From positions 1 to 38,255 of the forward strand of contig SJRY01000209.1 in assembly GCA_011319805.1 (NCBI GenBank): a stretch of 38,255 nucleotides of DNA. Reading direction: 5' to 3'. Positions 11,008 through 20,334 of the stretch are shown in pieces. Both the position numbers and the translations under genes were made by a program. How positions within the stretch are numbered: the first letter of the stretch is position 1; each line of letters begins with the position of its first letter. The notes beneath the pieces are model-generated. The model was not told the DNA's origin and searched no databases. It worked only from the letters and a program-made list of their open reading frames with translations. Source of the DNA: Macrocybe gigantea (taxonomy: Eukaryota > Basidiomycota > Agaricomycetes > Agaricales > Callistosporiaceae).

Positions 11008-13764
11008 ATGGAATTGCCACCGGGACCTGTCTTCGTCGCTCAGACACTCCTTCTGTGCCTGCCGTACTCACTTCTTGCGTACGGTTTGCTCAATGTACTG
11101 GTTCGACGTCTCGATATAGGCTCTTCGGTTCCCGGATGGAGCCTCGCCCTCGCCTCGCTTTTCGCTCGCCCGGCTTACCTTGTTGCTTCTGAAATCTGGA
11201 GCCGTATTCACAGCCGACTGGATGCCAGAGCTAGAGGGGCTGTCATGCCACCTCAAGTAAAGGACAAATGGCCCGGTGGTCTATCGCTTTTATCCGAGCT
11301 TGTTAAGAGCTTCAAGCATGGCTATCCCGGTGCGATCATTTCACTGTCGAGTCCCCGATGATCTTATCAGCGGTTGACCTCGGCAAATCATGCATATACA
11401 GGTGACATCTTGTCTGAATGGTCTCAGGAGTACGGCAATACGTACTCTCTTAACCTCATCGCGGAAAAAAGGGTTTGTTCTGATTTTTATTCGTTGAGGA
11501 CGATAGGGCTAATACAAGTTCATTTTTATCCCTCCTTAAGCTTTTTACTTATGAGCCTGATCACGTCAAGGTTGCTATCGATTGTAAATAGGGGCTTCAA
11601 AAGGACTAACAACGGCATTCTCGCAATGTTTACAGGCCATTCTTGCAACACAATTTGAAGACTTCGAGAAAGGTGCGCCTCGCAAAGGTCCATGCAGTAC
11701 TAAAATCTCCTGAGGAATGTATCCTTCCATCTCCTCTAGGACCTATCCTGTACTCTCAATTCCACTCACTCCTCGGAACCGGTGTTTTCAATTCTGATGG
11801 TAATTATTTCCGATGGCGCTTCAACCCCCCTTACTCCGGAGTTCCTGATTCCATTTATCTTGTTCCTGCTTTGTAGGCGAGATGTGGAAGTGCGTCAACT
11901 TCTCTTAACCTCTCCGGATTCCGCGGTCGCTAAAATTCACCTTCCCTCTTCTTTCCCGCGATAGGTTTCATCGTTCAATGACTCGACCTTTCTTTAGCAA
12001 AGAGAGAATTAGCCGATATGATATTTTCGAAGCCCATGCAGACGATGCCATCCACCAGGCAAAGAAACGACTTGCGGAGGGCTATCCCATTGATTTTCAA
12101 GTCAGTGTCTCTTTTACCTCCCGAAGCGAAAAATGCCTAAATTATTAAATATCAGGACCTCGTCTCGCGGTTCACGCTCGACTCGGCCACAGAATTCCTC
12201 TTTAGCAACGATGTGCATTCTCTCAGCGCCGGCCTTCCTTACCCACGCTCTTCACCTCTACATAATTCGCCCTCGTTCCTTTCGCACCCGTCGAACACAT
12301 TCGTCAATGCATTCATCCGCGGACAAACCCGGACGGCGCTGAGGACGCGGTACGGCCCAACTGGCCGCTTTACGAGTTCTGGAAAGACGAGGTCAAGCCG
12401 TGCAGACAGGTTGTGGATAAGTTCGTTGAGCCTATCTTGCAAGAGGCCGTCGCCAAATTCAGAGATTCGGATCTATCGGAGAAGGACAAGGAGAGCACCA
12501 CTTTGTTGGATCATTTGGTCAGCAACACGAGAGGTATGGTTCATATCTGGTCCTACTTGTCTTTTAATCCCACTCATACTATCTGCATATGCAGACCAGC
12601 AGGTTCTTAAAGATGAGGTGATCTCAAAAACAGCCGTTCATTTTTGGAAAGGCGCTGATACTGTCTTCGTTCCGATAGCTCATTAACTTGCTTGTCGCTG
12701 CCCGAGACACCGTGAGAATGAATCATTATTACCTTTGCATTTTCCATGGCTGAGCCGTTCCTTAGACCGCTTCTCTCCTAACGTTCTCGGTTTACGTCCT
12801 CACGCAACGCCCGGACATTGCCTACCGGCTTCGAGAAGAAATGATCGATAAAATTGGCGTCAGCGCGAAGCCCACGTATGAAAACATCCGGGACATGAAG
12901 TATCTGAGAGCGTTCTTGAACGGTATGATGGCTTGGCCAAATTTATGTCATCGTCCGACTAAAAGACCTTGAAACAGAGGTTTTGAGACTGTATCCGCCC
13001 GTGTATGTCATTTCATTAATTTTTGATACGTTTTTACCTCATAAATATCTCTCCGCCTTCAGGCCATTTGACGGTAGGACGGCAACTAGGGCAACTATAT
13101 TGCCGTCAAAGACGCCGGGATCTCAGACCTTTTATGTTCCCGCCGGCACGAAGTTTGTCGTCTTATGACGCGAGTCCGCCATTTTCGTACTCATGCTCGT
13201 TTTCAGGTGCACCTATGGAGTCTTCTTGATACACCGTCGAAAAGACTTGTGGGGTCCAGATGGTATGTCGTACTATCAAAATAATTCATTCATCACTTTG
13301 ACTTGAATTTTATAGCTGACGAGTTCGACCCCGATCGTTTTATCGATGAGCGGCTCCACAAGTACCTCACACCCAATCCGTATATATTTGTGCCCTTTAA
13401 TGCCGGCCCTAGGATCTGCCTCGGACAGCAGGTGAGAGTCTGACGACTGTGTGAAGAGTATTAAGTCTTATGTCATGCATTCCAGTTTGCCTATCAGGAA
13501 GCTTCATATTTCCTCATTCGACTCCTTCAAACATTTTCAACCTTTGAACTAGCTCAAGATGCCCAGCCAGATGAATCGAAGCCGCCGGCGAGCTGGAAAG
13601 GCTCCGAAGGGACGAAGGGCAGAGATAAGGTGTGGTTTGGAACTCACTTGACGATGTATGTCAAGGTAAGTAAACAAAAGCTCTCCGATTGGTCGAGTAC
13701 ATACTCAAATAGAGTCCTCGGTTGTCAGGGAGGGCTCTGGGTCAGAATGGGCGAAATAGATTGA
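11008..13764 (+). CDS. Cytochrome P450, CYP63-like (copy 1), one frameshift
   Basis: Membrane-anchored heme monooxygenase of a family used by white-rot fungi on alkanes, fatty acids and aromatics. The N-terminus [20 protein letters not shown] leads into hydrophobic segments. Family landmarks follow: [20 protein letters not shown] (helix C, WxxHR-like), LDSATEFLF, the I-helix [34 protein letters not shown] (ExxR), FDPDRF, and the heme loop [10 protein letters not shown] with the ligand Cys. About 17 exons with 16 short introns are inferred, ending [15 protein letters not shown]. In the largest exon the frame shifts between RTRYG and [16 protein letters not shown]. One base is missing in a CCC run (12356-12358). 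Everything else is intact, so the gene may well be functional if that base is an error. The paralogue lies at 23915-26727. Confidence 0.88.
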
Positions 13765-14503
13765 AAGCCAAGCGTCATATTTATTCTTTTCAAAGTATTA
13801 TACATTAAACAATGTCCAATATACCTGTCCTGTAATTTTCTGTATTGGGTCACTTACTTACTACCACATGTTTCAGGCAAGTTTTCTGAATGCGGCGCTT
13901 ATCGTTATCACCTCTGCGGACGTAGTAGTGCGTTTCTGCCTCGCTATAGTGTTCCCTCCGAGACCCAGTACGTATGCTCTAGACACTTGACGCCACCACG
14001 AATTTAATATACAGCTAAACGGTGCTGATCAATGTGCCAGTCCGTCGCTTTTAGTACGTATCTGTCTGCAAATGCAGGACAGGGAATTCCATAGGCCGGA
14101 AGACTGTTTTGGGCGCGTGATTTCATGCGAAGGTCACATGAAGCGCCCCAAGACTTGAACGCGTCGAGTTCGAGGCGTCGACGCGGCCGGCTTGCCCTCA
14201 AGCTATTGCACTCCTCGGCATAACAACTCCATGTCATCAGGTCTTATTCACTTCACCATACCAGTGATTTAATTGGCGGCGGCACCACTGGCATTGATAG
14301 TCAAACCGCCGGTCCCTTTCCGGTTGTCAGAGGCATGGATGACAATTTCAGAACTGACTGGTTTTGCGTTCTTGACTTTTTAGGAACACCTATATTTAAT
14401 TCAGTCTTGGCACGAACATTAAAATCCCCAAAATCATCGTGTCAGCCTCTTGGGCTGCCCAAAACGTAGGAAAGAGGTATGCAATGTCAGCCACCTTTCT
14501 ACC

Positions 14504-14510
14504 TATAAAA
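14504..14510 (+). promoter_or_regulatory. TATA box cut from its gene by the Copia insertion
   Basis: acctataaaagccccc is a strong TATA element. The retrotransposon target site (CTCAC, 14536-14540) begins 32 bp downstream, where transcription would be expected to start. Removing the element joins this promoter to the pyrimidine-rich leader-like sequence at 20335. Confidence 0.55.
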
Positions 14511-14535
14511 GCCCCCTTCCTCGACTCCAGAGGTC

Positions 14536-14540
14536 CTCAC
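14536..14540. repeat. Target-site duplication, left copy (CTCAC)
   Basis: The five bases CTCAC directly before the left LTR are repeated exactly after the right LTR at 20330-20334. This is the expected 5-bp duplication of a Ty1/Copia integration. Confidence 0.9.
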
Positions 14541-14849
14541 TGTTGAAACTGGACCCAAGCTAGGAAGCTCTTGAGCTAGAACGGACTACTTACGTTAGTG
14601 GATTGTTGGAGGTTGGTCTTACTGCGTAGGCTTGGTTAAGTGAAACTCAGTTATATAATTGGCATACTACATAGGACATATTTATACATATCTAAGTGGC
14701 GCACAGACCATCAGGGTTGAGGGTGCGCTCACTAATCCTAGTGATAATAGCGCAGGGTATGACTGAGCATACAGGCTGCACTGTGAAGCCAAGAAAATTA
14801 GGGCAGAGGGAAAATGGTAGGGCGCAGGGTTGCGGCCACATTTTCAACA
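14541..14849 (-). repeat. Copia-1 3' LTR (309 bp)
   Basis: It starts TGTTGAAA and ends TTTCAACA, an inverted terminal repeat. It matches the LTR at 20021-20329 except for one base (A at 14780, G at 20260, a CpG position). The element runs on the minus strand, so this is the 3' LTR. The pol stop codon lies inside its first bases. Confidence 0.95.
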
Positions 14850-17800
14850 CTCCCCCTCGCTAAATGCAGCTTCAATTTGAGCGCGTTTGGCGAAGAATGT
14901 GAGCCCTAATTGCTCGCGGAATTTTAGGTACTTGATTTGCGCCAAGTTCTTTGTGAACATGTCTGCAGGATTTTCGTTCCCTGGAATGAAGACTACTGAG
15001 ACTTTTTCGTCTTCAACACATTCGCGTATGTAGTGATAGCGAATGTCTATATGTTTTGTTCGTCTTTCTTGAACTGGATTAGATCCTATGAAAATAGAAC
15101 CTTGATTGTCGCCACAAATTGGCGTTTTAGATTCTTTGAATCCCAGTTCGGCGAACATTTGCTGAATCCAAACAACTTGGCGGCTACAGTCAGAGAGCGC
15201 CATGTATTTGGCTTCAGTGGAGGATAATGCCACTGTTTTTTGGAGTCGCGAATTCCAGCAGATTGTGGCATTAGCGAGTTTCATAAAGAAACCCGTTGTG
15301 GATCGTCGCTTGATCGGGTCGGAAGCCCAATCAGAGTCGGTATATGCAATTAGTCCCTCGTTTGAGGCACCGTCAAAAGTCAATTGGTAATCAGGGGTAC
15401 CAGCGAGATATCGCACAATGTACATTGCCCGATTAAGATGTTCTTGCGAAGGATTCGCAGAGAATTGTGACATTTTGATGACTGCAAAGGCTATGTCTGG
15501 CCTTGTACCGAGCATCAGATAAAGGAGCGATCCAATAACTGCTTGGTATTGCGATCGAAGTTCTGGGTTGATCGCCGCATTATTAGCTATTGGTTGATAG
15601 CCGGCGGGTAAAGGAGTTGATGCGATCTTCGCATTCTCCATGCCGAAACGCTTAACGACCTTTCGGAGGTAATCCTGTTGGTCGAGGATGATCTTCTGAC
15701 CATCGCGTCTGATCTTGATGCCAAGGAATTCTTCAGCATCACCTAGATCTCGGCATTCCCAGATCTTCATGAATTCGGACTTCTTCTTGGCTGCAAGTTT
15801 GCGATCTGGGCCTAGGAAGAGTCCATCATCTACGTAGATTATGGCTACGACAAGTTTGGAGCCTTCTTTGTAGATGTATATGCCAGCATCGGTATATAGG
15901 CGTTTAAAGCCTAGCTTTGCCATGGTTTTGTTAACTTGTTTCCACCAGGCGAGTGATGCTTGCTTAAGTCCGTAAAGCGCCTTTCTCAGTCGCAGGACTT
16001 TATTCTTTAGAGCGCCTTTTAGCTGAAAGCCTGTTGGCTGCTCCATGTATATTTCTACTTCTAAATCGCCATATAAGAAAGCAGTTTTGACGTCTAGGGC
16101 GAGAATGACCCAATTTTCGAGAGCTGCTATTGCGAGTATTATTCGCAAAGTCTCGTATCGGACGACAGGCGAGAAAATCTCATCATAATTGATTCCCTCT
16201 TTCTGAGAGAAGCCTTTTGCGACTAAGCGCGCTTTCTTTCGTCCGTCGCTTTTAATGGTGAAAACCCATTTATTTTTGATAGGTTTTCTGCCTTTCGGCA
16301 AGTCCACCAGTTCAAAGACCTTGCGCTTTTCGAGTGACAACAACTCGTCGCGGCAAGCGTCTTTCCATTCCTTCTTGAGCTGCTCTGGTAAGCGCTCTAT
16401 ATCGCCTATTGTTTGTGGAATTTCGCTATCGACCGGAAGTGCTTTAGAAAGCAAATAATTTGATAGCTGTACTCCCCCTTCCCGGACTATTCGGGTAAGA
16501 TCGGATCTAGTGTCCATATCGGGGTCAATGTCCATATTCGGTGGAGAATTGACGGGTTCGTCTTCTCGAGTCGGTCCGGGAACCGGTGCTTCTCGAGGTC
16601 GTGTGTCGTTTTCGACATTCTTTCTCCAGAATCGTTGTCGGTTCATATCTCGAAATTGTTCTGTTGGAGGGCGATCTCCATAGACATTGCCTGGCCTTTT
16701 GGGCGGACGGATATCTCTCTGTGGTCTTTGTCTCGGAAGATTGCGTGTCGGTCGCCTAGGATCATTTAAGATATCGGCGGGTTCGCGCAAGTCTCTGCGG
16801 CGACGCAATTCTTCTAAATCTCCTTCGCGTGGTTCGAAGGGATTGGGACGTTCTTCAGGTTCCTGAATAGGTTCCTGGTTTCCCGGTAGAGGATTATCCG
16901 GAGCTTCTGCATCATCGTCATGCGCATCAGCTTCTCTTTCTGAAGGGGGGTCACGTGGTCTATTACGAGTCTGACCATGATCTCGTGATCGTGATTCCGA
17001 AGGTGGAGGTGGATGAGGAGTTTCAGGATCATCGTTATTGTCGTCACCTGGAGGTGCGCCAGTCGATGGATCATAGTCGTCATCATTACTACTGAAGTCG
17101 GGTGTTTGCGGATCTTCATGGTTGTATGTGGGGCAGCACGGGAATAGTCTTTCGTCGAAGGTGGCCTTGGTTGCTTGGAAAAGCACATTATTTGGCCGTC
17201 TCATAAAGAGATAACCTTCGCTGTTCGAAATGAACCCGAGGTGAATCATTAGTTCAGATCTCGGTGACAATTTATTTTTCCGTTGGTCTTCATGAATGAA
17301 GACGTAGGCGCCACAACCCATGACGCGAAGCTTCGAAACATCAGGTTTTTGGTTCGAGAATATTTCATAAGGGGTCTTCCACTTCAAGCGGTGCGTCGGT
17401 GTACGATTGTAAACCTGTACTGCTTGGAAAATGGTGAATTGCCACCAGGAGGGCGGCAAGCAAGCATGGAAGCGCATTGTTTGTGCTTTTTCCATTAACG
17501 TTCGATTTAGACGTTCTGCTCGACCATTTTGTTGGTGCATATAGGGCACCGAATATTCAATCTCAATTCCTTTGGATCGCATAAATTCCTGAAGTTCTCC
17601 TGATATATACTCTCCCCCTTGATCAGAACGCCATCTTTTTACTTTAAGATTGTGTTGGGTTTCCATCCACGCTACAAATTCTTTGATGCGATCTTTCGCT
17701 TCAGTTTTGTTTCGCAGGAGGCTAACCCAGGCGTAACTGCTATAGTCGTCAAGGAAAGTAATTGTCCATTTGAATTTGCCATAGGACAGTGTCGGGAATT

Positions 17801-18572
17801 CTTTTAAATCTGAATGTATGAGCTCGCAAGGTGCGGTGGCTCTTTTGTCAGATTTAGGAAAGTGCGGTGCGGGCATTTTGCCTTGTGCACATCCGGAACA
17901 AGGTCGTTCGTCGACCTTTGGGATATCGAGATTTTTAGGAAAACCTCTAGTTGCTTCGTCCATTTTAGTTAGGACGATCCGTGAAGGATGTCCCATCCGC
18001 TGGTGCCAAATATCATAAGTTGGCGTGGCAAGCGTGGTATATGTTGCTGTCATCTCTAGATCAGTTAAGATCTTAGTTTCGACTTCATAGATCGTATCCG
18101 GCTTTTTGGCTGGAAAAGCGATCATTTGTTGACGTCCATATTTATAAAAGGCAATTCTATTGATATTGCCTAAAACGTTTTGTTTTTGTCGGAGAAATTG
18201 TCCCATCGAGAGTAATCTCAGATTTGGATCTCCGAGCAGAAGGACAGGGTGTAGGCGCGTAATCTTTTCAGATATGCTGCCGTTCGTCTCATAAATCCTG
18301 TGTCTTAAAAACACTGTTCCATATCCCTCAATAGGAGTACGACCATTTGCTGTTGCCGAGTATTTTGGCTCATCCCATCGGGTAAAAGCCGTATAGTCAT
18401 TTATATTTCCTGATACGTGTCCAGATGCGCCGGAATCGACGATCCAGTATGAAAGGCCTTTGTCGGCACGTTTCTTACACTGCTCACAATCACAAGGGTA
18501 AACATGATGTTTATTCAAATGTTCAGCATTACAAACTGCGTTGTCTATGTAATTAGGTCGCTGTATTGCCAT
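14844..18572 (-). CDS. pol: Copia-1 pol: protease, integrase, reverse transcriptase, RNase H
   Basis: This 1242-residue open stretch is the main part of the polyprotein. Near residue 46 is the aspartic protease motif DSGAS. The integrase follows, with a zinc-binding WHQRMGHPS..CSGCAQGK and the catalytic region HSDLKEFP, WRSDQGGEY, QQNGRAERLNRTL. A Pro/Asp/Arg-rich linker comes next. The reverse transcriptase has KARLVAKGFSQ, LDVKTAFLYGDL, KALYGLKQA and the active-site YVDD. RNase H has YTDSDWA, SSTEAKYMA, DNQGSI and TKHIDIRYHYIRE. No domain is broken. Upstream codons in the same frame (18821-18573) continue this protein to the UGA at 18822, so the first Met is not necessarily the true start. 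The stop TGA lies within the 3' LTR. Confidence 0.95.
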   Translation of the reverse strand: MAIQRPNYIDNAVCNAEHLNKHHVYPCDCEQCKKRADKGLSYWIVDSGASGHVSGNINDYTAFTRWDEPKYSATANGRTPIEGYGTVFLRHRIYETNGSISEKITRLHPVLLLGDPNLRLLSMGQFLRQKQNVLGNINRIAFYKYGRQQMIAFPAKKPDTIYEVETKILTDLEMTATYTTLATPTYDIWHQRMGHPSRIVLTKMDEATRGFPKNLDIPKVDERPCSGCAQGKMPAPHFPKSDKRATAPCELIHSDLKEFPTLSYGKFKWTITFLDDYSSYAWVSLLRNKTEAKDRIKEFVAWMETQHNLKVKRWRSDQGGEYISGELQEFMRSKGIEIEYSVPYMHQQNGRAERLNRTLMEKAQTMRFHACLPPSWWQFTIFQAVQVYNRTPTHRLKWKTPYEIFSNQKPDVSKLRVMGCGAYVFIHEDQRKNKLSPRSELMIHLGFISNSEGYLFMRRPNNVLFQATKATFDERLFPCCPTYNHEDPQTPDFSSNDDDYDPSTGAPPGDDNNDDPETPHPPPPSESRSRDHGQTRNRPRDPPSEREADAHDDDAEAPDNPLPGNQEPIQEPEERPNPFEPREGDLEELRRRRDLREPADILNDPRRPTRNLPRQRPQRDIRPPKRPGNVYGDRPPTEQFRDMNRQRFWRKNVENDTRPREAPVPGPTREDEPVNSPPNMDIDPDMDTRSDLTRIVREGGVQLSNYLLSKALPVDSEIPQTIGDIERLPEQLKKEWKDACRDELLSLEKRKVFELVDLPKGRKPIKNKWVFTIKSDGRKKARLVAKGFSQKEGINYDEIFSPVVRYETLRIILAIAALENWVILALDVKTAFLYGDLEVEIYMEQPTGFQLKGALKNKVLRLRKALYGLKQASLAWWKQVNKTMAKLGFKRLYTDAGIYIYKEGSKLVVAIIYVDDGLFLGPDRKLAAKKKSEFMKIWECRDLGDAEEFLGIKIRRDGQKIILDQQDYLRKVVKRFGMENAKIASTPLPAGYQPIANNAAINPELRSQYQAVIGSLLYLMLGTRPDIAFAVIKMSQFSANPSQEHLNRAMYIVRYLAGTPDYQLTFDGASNEGLIAYTDSDWASDPIKRRSTTGFFMKLANATICWNSRLQKTVALSSTEAKYMALSDCSRQVVWIQQMFAELGFKESKTPICGDNQGSIFIGSNPVQERRTKHIDIRYHYIRECVEDEKVSVVFIPGNENPADMFTKNLAQIKYLKFREQLGLTFFAKRAQIEAAFSEGEC

Positions 18573-18821
18573 GTTAGTTTGAATGTGTGAGCAATCAGGA
18601 ATGACATACTCGTCAGATCCCCAATCCAGCGGTTCTGATCCCAGTGAAACGGTTTCTTCATCTTTTTCCTCGACGATCTTCCTAAAGCGAAGTTTTTTAT
18701 AGACACTGGTTTCAGCATCTAGATCGTCAATCGTGCGTTTTGAAGAACCTTGAACGAATTCGCTTCGTTCGGTGATGCCTTCGAGTGTTTTGAGATGCCC
18801 GATAGTGGGCGAAACATCGAG

Positions 18822-19793
18822 TCAGGTCGCAAGATTGCGCGCGGCATCGTAGGTGGGATAGATGCCTTTCGGCATGCTGGTTGGTTTGGCGCCAGAGAAG
18901 GTCTGGGCCAGGGGATCGTGAAGGCGCTGGAGGACTCCAGCTGCAGCATCGGACATCGGTAGTCGAACTACCGGTTCAGCAAAGTGATGGTCGTGGCCAT
19001 GGTCGTGATCGTGCTCAGGGGCTTTGCCCTTTCCCTTTCCTCGTCTGCCTCGTTTCTTCTTTTTGTCGGCATTCTGGTCCGATGGCTTATCGGACTGCTT
19101 CTGTTGATTATTGTTGTTGTTCCGCCAGCGAGGGTTAGAGCCTTTCGGCTTAACAGCAGACAACTTGTTTGCCTGATGTTTGTCTTTGGTGGCGGAAGTA
19201 GGATGCCGACGTTGCTATTCGGCAACAATTGTGGAAGTAACGGCTGACCAAGAGAGGTTACGCTCATCGGTCGAGGCAAGAATGGTCTGCGCTAGGGAAT
19301 CGTACCCTTGCGGCAGAGCGGCGAGGAGAGTCATTATCTTAATGATCTCGGGAATCGCGATGTTATTCGCAGCAAGACGGGCATAGGCAGTCGCAAGACG
19401 TTGAATCTCAACGTTGGGGTTTTGTTGACCTGAGATTTTGAAATTGAGGGTCTCTTTATAATCAGCGAAAGTGATCGCCGGACCAGTGAGCGAATATTTT
19501 GTTTGCAGTTCAGTCCAAAGCAAGGCAGCAGTGTTTGCCTGTGACAAATTAATGCTGGACTGAACTTGAGCGGTGGTCCTTAAGAGAATATATCCCTGTG
19601 CAATCTCATTGTACTTTTCCCATTCAGCGATCTCATCCAACTTAGAGTCGGAGGCCGTGGGAACAGGTCTCGTCCAAGTGCCCTGGGTAATACCCCAGGC
19701 ACCCTGCGACATTAAGAGAGCTTTCATTTGGACCGACCAGGTCCTGTAGTTGGAGCCGTCGAGCATAGAAATATCTTTTGCGAGGCTGGCCAT
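18822..19793 (-). CDS. gag: Copia-1 gag region with in-frame UAG and terminal UGA
   Basis: The start MASLAKDISMLDGSNYRTW and the following helical domain (LLMSQGAWG, IAQGYILLRTTAQVQSS, ARLAANNIAIPEI, LPQGYDSLAQTIL) fit the Copia gag N-terminal region (UBN2/DUF4219 type). After 192 residues a UAG occurs at 19217-19215. The same frame then continues with a basic, Asn/Lys-rich nucleic-acid-binding tail and a histidine-rich HDHDHGHDHH stretch to a UGA at 18824-18822, after which pol begins in the same frame. No classical CX2CX4HX4C knuckle is visible. The stops may be mutations (the UGA is explained by CGA to TGA) or could be read through at low level; the sequence cannot decide. Confidence 0.8.
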
Positions 19794-20005
19794 TTCGATC
19801 GATTTCTAAAAGAAAGATCGTTAGCTTCATCGTGAGAAAGAGGCTTCCCGCGAAGGGTCACTTATGTTTCTCGAAGCGAGGGATGGCGCGTTAAGCTGCC
19901 AGGAACGATCGAGGAGCGGAAGCACTTCGCTCGACTCGAAAGTAGTCCTCTAAGGGCGTGTTCCGGCTCAAGCAGTCTGCTGCAAGTTACTGCGCTGACC
20001 GCGAA

Positions 20006-20020
20006 CCGGGGCCCATAACC
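20006..20020 (-). other. Copia-1 primer-binding site (initiator tRNA-Met half)
   Basis: Directly after the 5' LTR the minus strand reads GGTTATGGGCCCCGG. Its first 12 bases are complementary to GGGCCCATAACC of the eukaryotic initiator tRNA-Met anticodon arm, the half-tRNA priming known for Drosophila copia. The same 15 bases follow the LTR of the second Copia element at 35332-35346. Confidence 0.75.
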
Positions 20021-20329
20021 TGTTGAAACTGGACCCAAGCTAGGAAGCTCTTGAGCTAGAACGGACTACTTACGTTAGTGGATTGTTGGAGGTTGGTCTT
20101 ACTGCGTAGGCTTGGTTAAGTGAAACTCAGTTATATAATTGGCATACTACATAGGACATATTTATACATATCTAAGTGGCGCACAGACCATCAGGGTTGA
20201 GGGTGCGCTCACTAATCCTAGTGATAATAGCGCAGGGTATGACTGAGCATACAGGCTGCGCTGTGAAGCCAAGAAAATTAGGGCAGAGGGAAAATGGTAG
20301 GGCGCAGGGTTGCGGCCACATTTTCAACA
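20021..20329 (-). repeat. Copia-1 5' LTR (309 bp)
   Basis: Almost identical to 14541-14849, with one difference at 20260. On the element strand a TATA-like tataaata is present near 20160-20170, suited to start genomic RNA inside the LTR. Confidence 0.95.
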
Positions 20330-20334
20330 CTCAC
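20330..20334. repeat. Target-site duplication, right copy (CTCAC)
   Basis: Exact repeat of 14536-14540 flanking Copia-1. Confidence 0.9.

Larger units (their letters stand above)
13765..14540. other. Intergenic, ending in an orphan TATA promoter
   Basis: No gene is recognisable in this 776-bp stretch. Its right end holds a good plus-strand TATA box (tataaaa, 14504-14510) preceded by purine- and A-rich sequence. Its downstream partner has been separated by the Copia insertion at 14541. Confidence 0.5.
14541..20329 (-). mobile_element. Complete Ty1/Copia LTR retrotransposon (Copia-1)
   Basis: A 5789-bp element on the minus strand with two 309-bp LTRs, TG..CA ends and a CTCAC target duplication. 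The primer-binding site follows the 5' LTR at 20020-20006 (GGTTATGGGCCCCGG). A leader, gag and pol follow, with a polypurine tract (GCGAGGGGGAG, 14860-14850) touching the 3' LTR. Domain order protease, integrase, reverse transcriptase, RNase H identifies Copia. From 19793 to 14844 a single frame of 1649 codons is open except for two stops, UAG at 19217-19215 (codon 193) and UGA at 18824-18822 (codon 324). LTR identity of 308/309 implies a very recent insertion. Confidence 0.95.

Noticed and set aside
14004..14237. Minus-strand 77-residue frame after P450 copy 1
   Set aside because: No motif, ordinary composition and no supporting context.
16800..16860. tRNA B-box-like ggttcgaa
   Set aside because: It lies inside Copia pol coding sequence and no cloverleaf can be formed around it.
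19210..19220. UAG followed by CAA as a viral-type readthrough signal in Copia-1 gag
   Set aside because: Only the first codon of the CAA-UUA type context matches, because the next codon is CGU. Readthrough is therefore kept only as an open possibility.
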